64,000 nucleotides of DNA. Origin: Ypsolopha sequella (Eukaryota > Arthropoda > Insecta > Lepidoptera > Ypsolophidae). The stretch covers positions 6,730,229 through 6,794,228 of the forward strand of contig OW203988.1 of NCBI GenBank assembly GCA_934047225.1, given 5' to 3'. Below the pieces are notes generated by a model, which saw only the letters and a program-made list of their open reading frames with translations, made no database searches and was not told the DNA's origin. The first letter of the stretch is position 1, and each line of letters begins with the position of its first letter. Below are positions 11,605 to 22,800 of this stretch, one piece after another. The translations under genes and the position numbers were made by a program.

Positions 11605-12157
11605 TATGATGCCATTGCAAAGTTTCCATTGGTTTCTGTAAATTGGAATTTTCAAGATTTAGATTTTAAAATCCTAGTTAACAGAAACCAATGCAAATTT
11701 TTCGATAACAGTTGCATAAGTAATTAAGTTCTGTTGAATAACTATTGAGCAAATTTTAAATTTAAGTGTTATGTTTCGATTTATTAGAAAAAGGCGGGTT
11801 TTTTACAATCCAGCTACTAAACGGCTCTTAAACCCAAATGTTCTGGTATTCCCACCTTGTATCCTGGTTTTTAAAATTTGGGATGGCAATCCAATGAGTG
11901 AATTATACTGCTGTTTATTCTTTTAAGTATTCAGAATCAATTTATCCAATGTACTCTCAGGACATATCGTTACACATAGTGAAAACTCCATCTAAATACG
12001 TTCAGTAGTTTTACGTGAATGGTGAACAGGTCTAGATAAAGACAGAGAGATAAAAAGGTTTTATATTTTTAAAATGATCTTGCTGGTCTAAAAGGTCCAA
12101 GGAATCTACTTTTGTATTTTTTTTCCTGTTTTATGAAAACCTTACAATTTTATTTCA

Positions 12158-12245
12158 AAGTCAAAGTCAAAGTGTTTATTAAGTATATAGGAGCAGTTAA
12201 AGCACACTTATACACGTCAAAGTGACAATATTGAAATAAATCTTA
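12158..12245 (-). mobile_element. LINE 3' tail with (CAAAGT)n end
   Basis: A run of CAAAGT units at about 12160-12175 followed by GTTTATTAAGTATATAGG. Read on the minus strand this is an AATAAA-like 3' end finished by short TTTGAC repeats, typical of Jockey/CR1-like LINEs that end in a simple repeat rather than poly-A. No coding part is left. Confidence 0.45.
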
Positions 12246-12350
12246 CATACTAAAACACAAAAAAAAAAAATTCAATAAAAATGTCATAACAATAAAATAA
12301 AATTAACCATAAATTCGAAAAACAAAAATAGTTAAAATAGATAAACATTT

Positions 12351-12491
12351 ACGGTGTTACTACAAAACGGTGTTTAACTTTAGACAGTGTTTAAATCTGT
12401 TGTTGTCGCCTTTTCTCTCATATTGTAAAAGAGTGACAGCAACAGATTTAAACACTGTCTAAAGTTAAACACGGTTTTGTAGTAACACCGT
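12351..12491. mobile_element. Foldback MITE, family D
   Basis: Arms of about 58 bp beginning ACGGTGTTACTACAAAACGG pair almost perfectly with the right arm ending GTTTTGTAGTAACACCGT. A short centre of about 25 bp separates them. Single copy in the window. The near-perfect arms suggest it is young or structurally maintained. Confidence 0.85.
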
Positions 12492-12878
12492 TAATTCTTA
12501 CAACTTAAGTCAACACATAGAGTAACAAATTTTATTTCAACAAAAACAAACAGTCGAAAATCAAAACAATACAAAATCCATAAAGTAGTACTAAAACTGC
12601 AATTATCTACAAACTAAGGTGATCTTCATACGCTCTCACCATTACAGATGAACTTTAACTTTTAAATCTCTTACATTGCGTAACAAATCTGTGTAGTTAT
12701 GTGCCATAAACACGCTAGACGCATATAACGGTGGTCGAGACCATAGGTTCCCAACCTTGAAGAAGCTGTTACGACCTAAAAGTACTCATTCTTAATGTTT
12801 TTTTTATTAGAAATATCACCTGGTCTATGATTGAAATAAATTTCTGTTTGAACAGTTCGCGATTTATCCATCGCAAGG

Positions 12879-13019
12879 AGATATAAATTAACATTATTAT
12901 CATTGCAGTATAGAAACGCACACTGAAAAGTAAATCTGGATGTGAGGAGCTCTTCACATCCAGATTTACTTTTCTTTCTGTATTACTATACTGCAACGAT
13001 ATAATGTTAATTTATATCA
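12879..13019. mobile_element. Foldback element with GAGCTC centre
   Basis: Arms read GATATAAATTAACATTATTA on the left and its inverse on the right; the inner arms (AAGTAAATCTGGATGTGA) flank GGAGCTC with almost no loop. Single copy here. In RNA the stretch would form a long hairpin. Confidence 0.75.
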
Positions 13020-14081
13020 CCTGGTTACCTCTTTAAGATGTAATATATATAAAAAAGAATACAAAAGGCCCTGTTGCAATTTTTGATTGGTTCGAATTGC
13101 ATTTACAATAGTTATGAATTTTTTTCTTAGCAATTGGCAGTGAATTTTACATTTATGGATTAAGATATCATTAAAAAATCTATATAATATATTAGGTATT
13201 TGTATGTATATATTTTTTGTTTATGAGTGTTATAGTTATCTCATGTTACAGAAGGATCGACCTTAAATTATAACGTAAGAGAAAACAAAGACGTTTTTGC
13301 AGAGTTAATTTCTGCCATAAGCTGACCCACTTCGGACGTGCGTAACCCCAAGATTGGAGGTGTCTGGTCTAGGTACATTAAACGGTCGTAAAGTAGCATT
13401 TTAGAACCACTTGCTGTAAACAAGGCTTAGATGTACGGGGTAGATATGAGGGTTTCGGGGCAGCAAGTGAACTATGAATACAAAAACGTTGTTGATAACT
13501 CTTACGCAGCTCTTTATTACGCTATTTATAACGTATATTGCAGTTAGTTGTTTCTGACTCTGTCAAAGTTATGGATATACAGAATCTAAATACAAACAGA
13601 CAAACAAGAGCTGCATTTTTCATATTTGGATTAGTCAATAAACTCATAAAGATTGGCTATATACTCGTAAATATATATAAAAGTATTTATGTAATATAAT
13701 ATTTTCATCTCGTATTTATAATATTTTTTTCTGAAGCTTACATACTTTAATATTATTAGTATTTAATTACAAAACTTATCTTTCAGTACATAAATGCATT
13801 TTTATATTGTATTCCTTGTTTAAAATTGTAAATCCTTTTTGCACGCTTGCCTCTGTAACTTTCTTGTACTTTCTGTCTGCCTGGGAGAAAATGCTTCCAG
13901 CATTAAGTTTACCCGTTATAAATTTTATTTGTTTTGTTTGTGTAATAAAGAATTTAGAAAGAAGAAAGAAAGATAAAATATCCTGATTTTCCCACGCATT
14001 GTCTATCTGCACTCATCTACACGGAAGAATTTAAGTTCTAAGATGTTAAGATTTGACTGAGAGATTATCTCAATAGGTTTT
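13020..14081. other. No gene seen
   Basis: AT-rich sequence without a convincing frame, splice structure or recognised repeat. Confidence 0.5.
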
Positions 14082-14283
14082 CAAACTGTTCGCAACTTAA
14101 CAAACTGTTCGCAACTTAACAAACTGTTCGCAACGTTACAAACTGTTCGCAACTTAACAAACTGTTCGCAACTTAACAAACTGTTCGCAACGTTACAAAC
14201 TGTTCGCAACTTAACAAACTGTTCGCAACTTAACAAGCTGTTTGCAACTTTACAAACTGTTCGCAACTTAACAAACTGTTCGA
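14082..14283. repeat. 19-bp tandem repeat with 57-bp higher-order period
   Basis: About ten and a half copies of a 19-bp unit (CAAACTGTTCGCAACTTAA). Units ending CTTAA and CGTTA alternate in the order A, A, B, giving a 57-bp trimer repeated about three times; the last trimer carries extra substitutions (AAGCTGTTTGCAAC). Since 57 is a multiple of three, one minus-strand frame stays open, which explains the apparent 98-codon frame. I do not regard that frame as a gene. Confidence 0.92.
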
Positions 14284-14542
14284 CGATAAAACGTTTTAGC
14301 CTAATAAATAACGTCATAACATAATTGTGAAATGAAATATTTAATCTAGTTAAACTGAAATTTTGCTTCGAATTCAATTAGTAATTTTTAATTACAACAT
14401 AAATGAACTGTTTTGTAGATCAACCCAATTGCAGTTTGCAGGGCCTAAGTCCCTGCCCACTTACAACCGATTTCGCCAATCCACAGAACATGGGAAATTA
14501 TATTTGCAAAAGTAACTACCTATACGTGTTAAGATGAAGTTG

Positions 14543-14949
14543 CGGAAGCTGGAAAACTGGCAATAGTACTCGTCATACGAACAACTTTTACTATGGAGCC
14601 AAATCATTGCACGAATCGCGAAAAAATCAGCTGTTCTATATAAATGTTACCATAGTGATGAATGACAGAAAGGTCCCTATTTATAATTTAAAATTGATGT
14701 TTTATATTTGATTGTATTTTTTTAATTTAATTTCAATTTATTAATTTAAATTTTCAATGTTGATATTATTATTGTATAACGTATTAGTTAATAAACTGTA
14801 ATGTTATACATTTCAAATAAATAATAAATAAATAGCTACCCGACCAAAATGTATGAAAGTAACAGATTATTTTTCTTGATTTCTCGATTTTTTTTCACGA
14901 ATAGTTGTTCGTATGGGCTAGTACTATCACCAGTTTTCGGCTTCCAATA
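14543..14949. mobile_element. Inverted-repeat element with CATACGAACAAC arms
   Basis: Left arm GGAAGCTGGAAAACTGGC leading to CATACGAACAACTTTTAC; right arm carries the inverse (GTTGTTCGTATGGG, then CACCAGTTTTCGGCTTCC). Arms of about 55 bp enclose AT-rich filler without a frame. It abuts the foldback at 14950. Confidence 0.6.
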
Positions 14950-15216
14950 CAATGTGTAACAGAAAGGTGTAACCATATTTGAAGAGCTTATTCAGTCAAT
15001 GGTATAGAACAACTTTTACTATGGAACAAACCCTGTACCTCGAAAAAAAAATGTAACTGTTTCATAGAAAAATGCAACGCCGCTCGGCGGAAATGTATGT
15101 AAGGGCAGATTTCTTTTTTGAGATTTCAGGATTGGCTCCATAGTAAAAGTTGTTCTATACCATTGACTGAATAAGCTCTTAAAATATGGTTACACCTTTC
15201 TGTTACACGTTGTATA
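14950..15216. mobile_element. Near-palindromic foldback element, copy 2
   Basis: Outer sequence GTAACAGAAAGGTGTAACC and the inverse at 15195-15216. Its centre (GCCGCTCGGCGGAAATG) is the inverse of the centre in copy 1 at 8451-8705, so the insertion is in the opposite direction. It is stacked directly between two other inverted-repeat elements. Confidence 0.75.
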
Positions 15217-15977
15217 AGGTGAAATTTATTCAGCCGCCCGATTTTCTATAGGAGGTGCAGTATATAGTTGATAGAGACTACATATCTGAAGTTTTAAGGT
15301 GGATCAGACAAGGTAATGACAGGACACGCGACATCGAGAATCGTATCAATATTAGGTCTTTACATATGAAATTGCCGTTTTCTATAGAGAATTTGAAGGA
15401 ACCTCAATTTTCAGTACTAACATTTTTGCAATTTTTTTGGGAATGACAATTCCAATTTATAAATTTCTGTTGTGTATGAATGAGACAACATTAAGCTAAC
15501 AGCAACATTAATTAGATTTTTGAAGTGTCAGCCGTAAAAAATTATTACGAATCTTATCATGGAAATGGATGGCATTTAGGACGAACTGTTTTTGAAGATT
15601 TAATTTTGGTTATCATACTGACTATAAAAACAAAATTTAATATGTAGATGTAAAACATTGAAATCAACTTTCAAACAAAAAACAAACAATGTAATAATGC
15701 TATTGAATTACAGGAATTATGAACTCATGAATCGGTAAGAAATTTCGGTAATTTCATATGTAAAAACCTATTATGTGAGTAAAATTTTGATTCTGTTGTC
15801 ACACACACTGTATCCATCCACACAACTGAATTAAAATTTTACTCACACATTAATAAGATTCTCGATATCACGTGACCTGCCATTACCTTACATTCTAATC
15901 TACCTGAAACTTCAGTAGTATCTATCACCTACTGAATTTCCCATAGAAATTCGGGCGGTTGAATAAATTGCACCTTC
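15217..15977. mobile_element. Element with about 130-bp terminal inverted repeats
   Basis: Left arm starts AAGGTGAAATTTATTCAGCC and runs through GGTAATGACAGGACACGCG; the right arm is its diverged inverse, ending GGCGGTTGAATAAATTGCACC. The roughly 500-bp interior is AT-rich without a long frame. Long inverted repeats with no transposase suggest a non-autonomous DNA transposon; the class is not assignable. The short frame at 15255-15446 belongs to the left arm. Confidence 0.7.
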
Positions 15978-16417
15978 TATAGGTAGAATATTTCAATAAC
16001 ACTGTCAAATAAAACATTCGAGACGTGTCATATTGAACAAAGGCTTATTTATTTAAGGAAAAATTCGTTTCAGTAACACTTGACAATTAAAATTTATTGG
16101 CCGTGTCTGCAGCGAAACTTCGAGAAAAAACAGGTGGTTTTTCCATAATTCTCGAATAACAATAACCGTAGCCGTTTATTTGAAGAGTTATTAAAATTAA
16201 CATACAATGGCGCATCTATTAGATATCTTGAAGGCACCAGCCTACGGAGACGTCAGGGCTGATGCTGTGCTGTGCTGTGCTGCAAGAATAGATCTACTTG
16301 CGTCAAACTGCTACATAGAAAAAACACGTCATGTCTACTTTGATTAACTAAATTAATCAAAGCATGTCTATTCCCTGTTATATCTTTGCCCTGTGGCTTT
16401 ACTCCCTGTCCCCTCTT

Positions 16418-16640
16418 TGTTCCGTACCTAAAAGGTACAAAAGGAACCTTTATGGTGAGACTCCGTTGTCCGTCCGTCCGTCCGTATGTCACAGCCTCAT
16501 AACTTTAGCACCGTTAAAGATAAAGACGTGAAATTAGGCACAAAAATAGCATTAATTTGCCCACATATCACGGTGTAAAAAAATGTGATAACTTTGAAAT
16601 TCTAATAAATAATTATAAGGGATAAGAAAACAAGATAGCT
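16418..16640 (-). repeat. Dispersed repeat K (AGGAACCTTTATGG type)
   Basis: Contains AAAGGTACAAAAGGAACC, a (CCGT)n run and TTTAGCACCGTTAAAG. Similar segments lie reversed at 19560-19772 and in this orientation at 45989-46200. Non-coding; possibly distantly related to repeat J by its terminal GGGTTCCGTA. Confidence 0.55.
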
Positions 16641-16993
16641 AGGGGGGCTTGATTTCACCGCCAATTTTCACCGGAAAATCCAAGCCTGATTCACCTGACA
16701 GCTCTACATTTCATGTGACTTAGCCCACCTTGACAGTTTACGCAACCGAGTGCAAACAAAGTATTAATTGAGTGAGCCAGTTAAGTAACTTTATTATCCA
16801 ACTGTCTGTCTGTACGTGTCGTGAGAACTTGGCTATAGTAATGCCAACATAATGATATGCTAGCACAAAGAGTTTGGACGTGTGTTTCAAGTACTTACAG
16901 TTATCATTTTACGATTTTGGCATTTTGATAGATGCGAATGGGCAATCTTAGCCAAAAAGGAGTCCGATTAAAATTTTTTTGGATAACAAATTA

Positions 16994-17653
16994 GTTTCAT
17001 CCATCCATCAGCCCGTATTCGTCCACTGCCGGACATAGGCCTCCCCCATATTACACCACTCTTGGCGGTCCTCAGTCATCCTCATCCAGCAGCCACCCGC
17101 AACGTCCATCAGATCGTCAGTCCAGAAGGCACGAGGCAGGGTTGGATTTCGTAGTATAAATTATACTATTTGTACCATATTTTCATGACATGTAGTATGT
17201 AGTATCGTAATGGAACTATACTACGTAAAATTACCATAATTTTATCTTCAGGCCGACCGACTTGTTTTATTGGTTGAGACGTTTTGCTTGTTAACATTTA
17301 TTCTACAATATAGGGATTTCTGTGCTTTATGAATATTTTTAGTATTTTTTTTTCACTAACAAATAGGCTATTTTATTAAATTATGAATACTTTAAGTCAA
17401 TTTTTTAAAAATTTCAATTACAGGTAGGCTATTTTATTTCAATTCAAAACAAAAATCGACGAAAAACGAAACGTAGTATAATTTTAGCCAAGTAGTATAT
17501 TTTTAATTCCCATAGACAATAATTTTCCGAGGGTCTGAATCCAACCCTGGCACGAGGGCGCCCTACGCTGCGCTTTGCTGTACGTGGTCTCCATTCCAAT
17601 GCCTTACGGTTATCACGTCGGCGACAAATATTGCCAGTCCACTGCCACTTCAA
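16994..17653 (-). pseudogene. RTE-type LINE 3' end, split by a hAT MITE
   Basis: Reading the minus strand and skipping the insert at 17137-17549 gives a continuous frame characteristic of the C-terminus of RTE-clade reverse transcriptases: KWQWTGNICRRR, LEWRPRTAKRSVGRPRA, then FWTDDLMDVAGGCWMRM and WCNMGEAYVRQWTNTG before a stop. A short ATGGATGG tail follows near 16996. It is only the last 80 or so codons, so this is a 5'-truncated relic. The frame is intact across the insertion site once one copy of the 8-bp duplication is discounted. Confidence 0.85.
17137..17549. mobile_element. hAT-type MITE, 413 bp, TSD GCACGAGG
   Basis: Tips CAGGGTTGGATT and (inverted) CAGGGTTGGATT are flanked by the exact 8-bp duplication GCACGAGG at 17129-17136 and 17550-17557. 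An 8-bp duplication plus CAGGG-type tips points to the hAT superfamily. The interior is AT-rich without a transposase. The host RTE sequence confirms the boundaries because its reading frame resumes precisely. Confidence 0.92.
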
Positions 17654-18212
17654 ATTAGTTATTTACATAATAATTGTTAAAAAGTGTGGAAATAACATTT
17701 GTAACCATCAGACACTCATGTAAAAAGGAAAACCCGGAGATAGTGAAGCGTGCACATGCGCAATATCCTGCGCACATGCTCTCCAAACTTCACGTTGTCT
17801 TAGTGCAACCAAAATTGTTCTCTATCCCCGAGAAATAAGAACCAACAGGGGTTTCCGTTAGGTACAATAGCTTAGCAGCACACGTCAGCGTTTTGTCACC
17901 GGCTCTCACGTGGAGGGTGACCATGGATTGTGAGAAACTGCGACTTATTGTGTACTTTGCGATTCTTCTCACATATTCGTGCGATAAACGCGTACGCATG
18001 CAGCATTTATTTAATCTTATTGGTCTGATATGTATCGTTTATATTTAATTGGTTTGGCATTGACCCCGTTATCTGATGATTGAAATCCCTTTGGTTAAAA
18101 TTATTATCATTGTTACCCAAACGGTAGGTCATGGGCTTTAATGGTATTACTTGTATTTTAATAGTATCAGTTGATAATGACTTGACTCCTGCCTCATTAA
18201 AATGCACCAATG

Positions 18213-18542
18213 CAGGGATGTGGAAACTTTTTCCTTCGCGTGCCAATATTTACTAACGAAATATATGGCGAGCCAAGTTGTTGCATTTTTGGCTATATTA
18301 TTTACTGAAATGAAAATATTAGTATGTATTTTCTAAAACACTAATTTATTGTCCAATATTACAAAATCACAATTGAAATAAGGAAGAAATTGCAAATTGC
18401 ATTTCAAATTAAACTTTCAAGTTAGCTGCGAAATTTCTAACAATACGAAAACTTCACTTGATTTTTTTTTTATGGTCGCGGGCCGGATTTCAGCGCTTCG
18501 CGGGCCGGTGATGGCCCGCGGGCCGTAGTTTCCTCATCCCTG
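18213..18542. mobile_element. hAT-type MITE, 330 bp
   Basis: Tips CAGGGATGTGGAAACT and (inverted) CAGGGATGAGGAAACT, flanked by CACCAATG (18205-18212) and CAGCAATG (18543-18550), an 8-bp duplication with one mismatch. Subterminal CGGGCCGG repeats lie near the right end. No transposase frame. Confidence 0.82.
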
Positions 18543-18920
18543 CAGCAATGCATCGGTGTAGGAAAACATTCTTGAGAAATATGTATTATAAATAACTTGA
18601 ACCTTCGTCTAACCGCTTGCTGAGTGAATTTGGCAGTATCAGCTGAAGTCTCCTTATATTAACAAAATCGGTATTGTCCCCTGGATCCTGAACTCGTGCG
18701 CACTGTGCGCGTGCGCCGCATGTAACAATTAGAGCGAGACGGCACCACTCGGCTAGTCGCTCGTATGTTAATTACCTCCATTACCGTGATACAAAAACTA
18801 AATAACTCTATTTATTTGTCGTTTGCCTTCCATAATTATATTATTTACTAGCTTTTCCCCGCGGCTTCTCCAGCGCTGATTTAGTTTGCATTTTTTTTTT
18901 TTTATAAAACGTAGCCATTA

Positions 18921-19065
18921 TAGCCGATTCTAAAGGCTTTAATTTTAGTTTTAGTGCTGTCAAAACTAAATTTCTTTAAAAGTTAAGAACAGAATCTAAA
19001 TTACTTTGGATAAATTTTATGTTTGACAGCACTAAACCTAAAACTAAAGCCTTCAGAATCGGCTA
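18921..19065. mobile_element. Foldback MITE, family B, copy 2
   Basis: TAGCCGATTCTAAAGGC opens and GCCTTCAGAATCGGCTA closes the foldback. It has the same GTTTTAGTGCTGTCAAAAC arm as the other two copies, with a shorter centre. Confidence 0.8.
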
Positions 19066-19077
19066 CTATATGTCACT

Positions 19078-19240
19078 AAATATTATTAGAGTGCAATACA
19101 AACTAGAAAATATCAATCAGAAACAAACCCAAAGACATGAATATGAAAAAATTCCCCGGGCCAGGATTCGAAGCTGCGACCTCTTGTTATCAAGACAAGC
19201 GCGCTACCAATTGCACCACCGAGGTTCCTACCCAGACCGG
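19078..19240 (-). mobile_element. tRNA-headed SINE, family 2, copy 1
   Basis: On the minus strand the right end reads GGTGGTGCAATTGGTAGCGC (A-box-like) and later a diverged GGTTCGAATCC-type B box, with a stem-loop CTTGTCTTGATAACAAG in the anticodon position. There is no pairing acceptor stem, so it is a tRNA-derived SINE and not a tRNA gene. A better B box is seen in the copy at 23279-23414; both share the tail CTAATAATATTTA on the minus strand. Confidence 0.7.
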
Positions 19241-19559
19241 TGAATTCTTCCATCATACTTGTCCACTGTTATTTTTGCTTCTGCCTGATATACTAGCTTG
19301 TACAACACATATAGAACGCTCACGAGGGCGTTATGTGATTTCACGCCTTGTTCTGTCATGTCATATATGTATGTCACTCTCCGGGGTATAAATCTCTGTG
19401 ATAAAAATCACGTCAATCCGTTGCTTCGTTGCTGCGTGAAAGAAGGACAAACCAACAAACACACTTGTACGGAGCATTGCTGTAGGGCAGGGTTTTTCAA
19501 ACTTATAGCCCCACGTACCCTATAAAATTTCCCAGTCGACTGGGGTTTTGTTTTTCTCA

Positions 19560-19772
19560 CTTTTATTTTGGAAATATTTTTAACAATATCAAATGTTTCA
19601 AATTTTTTTTACACCCTGGACAAATTAATGCTATTTTTGTGCAAAATTTCAAGTCTTTATCTATCGGTGCCGAAGTAATGAGGCTGTGACATACAGACGG
19701 ACGAAAAACGGAGTCTCGACATAAAGGTTCCTTTTGTACCTTTTAGGTAGGTACTACGGAACCCTAAAAACC
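19560..19772 (+). repeat. Dispersed repeat K, inverted copy
   Basis: Reverse of the copy at 16418-16640, ending CCTTTTAGGTAGGTACTACGG and AACCCTAAAA. Just to its left, 19489-19510 reads CAGGGTTTTTCAAACTTATAG, the tip of a hAT-like element whose other end I did not find. Confidence 0.5.
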
Positions 19773-20157
19773 TCAAAATAGTAGCAAATTCCCCCTTATC
19801 TCCAAAACAAGAGGACCGGAAAATTTGAAAAAAAAATTGTAAGAAATTTTATATAAAACGACCGTCATATTATAAATCTGTGGTCATATTAAATAAATAC
19901 TCATCCCTCTAATTTTAAAATAATTAATAAAAACACCTCGAAATCGCAAGTTTTCTAAGCGGTTCGCTTCCACTGAGCAGGATAGACAAGTGTAAAATAA
20001 AAGCATTGGACAAAGATCAATTTCTCTGAATAGTCTCGCCTTAATTTTTCACCCACATACAAAGTATATTCGAGAGGGGGCGTAAGCTTGCGATATTACC
20101 GGTAGCCCGCTCTATTACACCCACTTTAGATCGATGATTTTTACTTGTTTTTATTAA

Positions 20158-20635
20158 CCCTTAACTACCTACCCCCGGTCTCAGAGACCACAACGGGTTT
20201 TGTTTTTCAATTTATTCAGCCAACAACGTAAGCCGTAGATATCTGTGCGTCTATGTACCTTTTCGTCGACCCCTTGCAACAATTGCAAGCACTCCTCATA
20301 TGTATACGTGCCCGAATCCTCTGGAGGTGATCAAAAAAAGGTCACGAGTCGGCATTTCCTCTACGTAAATCCAATGACATGTAAATCTCATGGTTTTTTT
20401 TTTACCTTACAATTTGGAAGTGATTTTTGTTTTGTGTTAACTGTTACTCAATAATTGAAGTAACATTTTATTTTATTGTTTTTAATTAAACGATATGGAA
20501 CTTGAAATATGTAATGTATAAAAATAATATTTGTTTTAACTAGTTACTAAGTTATTTGACATTTGATAAGCGGTATCTACGACCGTAGGTAAGTGGTTAT
20601 GTGACAAAAATAGGGGGTAGGTAGGTAGTTAAGGG
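20158..20635. mobile_element. piggyBac-type non-autonomous element, 478 bp
   Basis: Left: TTAA at 20154-20157, then CCCTTAACTACCTACCCCC. Right: GGGGGTAGGTAGGTAGTTAA then GGG, followed by ATAA, one base from TTAA. The CCCTT tip next to TTAA agrees with piggyBac-superfamily ends. Subterminal inverted words (CCGTAGATAT and TATCTACGACCG) strengthen the case. The 69-codon frame inside has no known domain. Confidence 0.7.
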
Positions 20636-21321
20636 ATAAAACTCAAGGCGAATTTCTTACGAATAAAAGATAAAATAACAAATCCAAAGGTCACAGTGGT
20701 TGCAAACTACGGTGAACCGTCCGTCGGCCATGAATGGGCTGTGCCATCCACAGCTGGGTTAATGCCAATGATTTCTGCATTCAGCCTTGATCGTTAATAA
20801 TAATAATAAAACGATAAAGTTTCCTTAATAAGGATGTCACCTTTTAAAATACATATCTGATCGAGTTTGTTTTATATTTAATTTTCTTTCAATATGAATA
20901 AATAAGAAATATTTAAAACATAATTATTTGAATTTAAAATATATTGTACGTCTTCTGAGGCGTCATCAGTTGAAATAATAATTTAATATTTAAATGAGAT
21001 TGTTCAACAAAATTTCAAGTTTCAGCGAAGTTTTGGTATCTATGTTTGTCTATCCACGGACAAACCTACGTAGTTTTTGAGGTATGGTTACTATAATTAG
21101 CATAGAAGTATGTTATTTATTTTATTTTATTTATTTATTTTCTTTATTTTATGAAACATAAACGGTCACAAGACAATTACATATAAAGATTAACACAAAT
21201 AGACCTACAAGTTCCAATTAACACAAAAAAATCATCGAATTTCGATGAAAAAAATACAAAAAATTTCAAGAGCGACTTCGCAAGACAAAATCGAAAACTA
21301 ACTTACACAAACAATATCTTT

Positions 21322-21723
21322 TATACTACACCTGCTCGGAAAGTACCTTCTTACTTTTTTGAAAACGATGCAGAAAATACGTCATTACTGTAATACAAAT
21401 ATGCGGGCGGAAAAAGTGTATGAAAATTCATTGTTAACGTGCTTGAGCGGGCGGAAAAAGTATATGCAAATCCATTGTTAACGTGCTGTTTTTTTTTTAA
21501 ATAACATAAAGAATGAGCAAGTGGCCAAGTGGCCAGTATTATTTTGCGAACTCCTACACTAAACTCGAAAAATGATACTGGCCACTTGCTTTTCCTGTAC
21601 ATAATAAAAAATAAGAAGGAAATAAAAAGTGACAATCGCACGCGAGTCAGTCGGTTTCTTTTATTGTAATTGTATATTGATTAAAAGTAAAATTATACCA
21701 TTTCCTCGCAGGTGTAGTATAAA
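21322..21723. mobile_element. Possible inverted-repeat element with internal tandem pair
   Basis: ATACTACACCTGC at the left and GCAGGTGTAGTATA at the right form short inverted ends. Inside are a 44-bp tandem pair starting GCGGGCGGAAAAAGT (21403 and 21447) and a small foldback with GTGGCCAGTAT arms (about 21520-21592). The ends could be coincidental. Confidence 0.35.
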
Positions 21724-21983
21724 GCACTATGTATCACTCGGGAGAAAGTGCGATTCCCAACCCGTTGTTGGCTTCGCCTCGGGCCTCAAACTACACCCTC
21801 GTTGGTAATCTTCCCCTTTCTTCCCTCGGTGAACAATGTACTATTTGATCTCTCTGATTTATATATTTATCATCAAACAAAAATAAAAATATGATCTGAG
21901 TTTATAGTCTGAGTCACTGGACAAGCCGAAAATTACACAAGCTATGAAAAAAATATGCAAAATATTAGATCTACCTTTTCAAA

Positions 21984-22260
21984 GCAGCGGTAGCTCAGCT
22001 GTAGAACGCTGGCCTCTCAATCTTGAGATCCAGGTTCGATCCCAGACAGGTATGGACCAATGAGTTTTTCAGAATTTATGTGTATTTTGTCCTTATTTTC
22101 CGCTTGCTGAATTGTGAAGGATAACATCGTAAGGAAACCTGCATGCCCTTAAAAGCGTGTATTTGTGCCCGAAGCACGGCGATAGGGCTCATACTCATCA
22201 CCCATCAAGTTGGGACGGTATAATCGTCAGTGAAACGCGGGTGTACCGAGACGATATATT
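21984..22260 (+). mobile_element. tRNA-headed SINE, family 1, copy 1
   Basis: The head GCAGCGGTAGCTCAGC is an A-box-like sequence and GGTTCGATCCC a clear B box, both RNA polymerase III promoter parts. The body then runs through AAACCTGCATGCCC, CGGCGATAGGGCTCA and GAAACGCGGGTGTACCGAG. The copy at 61174-61470 matches along the whole body; head or body fragments lie at 31841-31930 and 36738-36815. Confidence 0.8.
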
Positions 22261-22386
22261 CATTTTTTATTATGACTTTTTTTTTAAATGGGGTGTCATA
22301 TTTATTGTACAAGATTACATTTACTGTCACCATGACACCTGATTTTGTCTAAATAAGACAACAAATCAAGATAACTTAAGAGGATG

Positions 22387-22800
22387 GCATACCCTAGCAA
22401 CTTTTTTTATTACCCGTCCAGCACAATAAGTCTAATAGCAAAGACCTTATTCGCTTTTCATAGAGGCGAGTATATGTTGGCTCTTTGGCCTCTTGTTCTT
22501 GGACGCGTAGTACTAGTGATCAATGATCATGCAGCGAAACAACAAATTAGCTAATATTGGAATATTTTGTAGGGAAAAAAATATTGGATTTAGGTAACAT
22601 GACATCCCTTCATATTTCTATTGCCTATTTTATAAAAAAAATCAAGTTGATCTCTTAACCGCGTCTTTGAAACGAACGTTTTAAAACCAAACAAAGATGG
22701 TGGAAAACATTACTTTTTTTGATAAAAGTATAAATCTTAGACATTGTTTATAGGTGGAATCCCTAGATAAAAGATCGATAAATCAAATATATTTTCTTCA
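22387..22800. repeat. Dispersed repeat L, copy 1
   Basis: Starts CATACCCTAGCAACTTTTTT and matches 36826-37180 in the same orientation through CAATAAGTC, AGACCTTATT, AACAACAAATT, ATCAAGTTGATCTC and AAAGATCGATAAATCAAATA. In both places it follows a family-1 SINE piece, so it may be part of a larger composite repeat. No coding frame. Confidence 0.6.

Larger units (their letters stand above)
10279..11831. mobile_element. TTAA-type MITE, family H, interrupted by mariner
   Basis: Left remnant begins TATTCAACAAAACCTTATTACC at about 10279 and stops at 10306. The MITE resumes at 11605 and ends with TTAA at 11828-11831 after CTAAACGGCTC. The left tip is lost. Between these parts sits a complete mariner (10307-11604), which is therefore the younger insertion. 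Confidence 0.7.

Noticed and set aside
14081..14377. 98-codon minus-strand frame
   Set aside because: Produced by the 57-bp higher-order repeat; no domain.
19137..19240. tRNA gene suggested by A and B boxes
   Set aside because: No acceptor-stem pairing, and the same head recurs at 23.3 kb with a SINE tail; it is a SINE.
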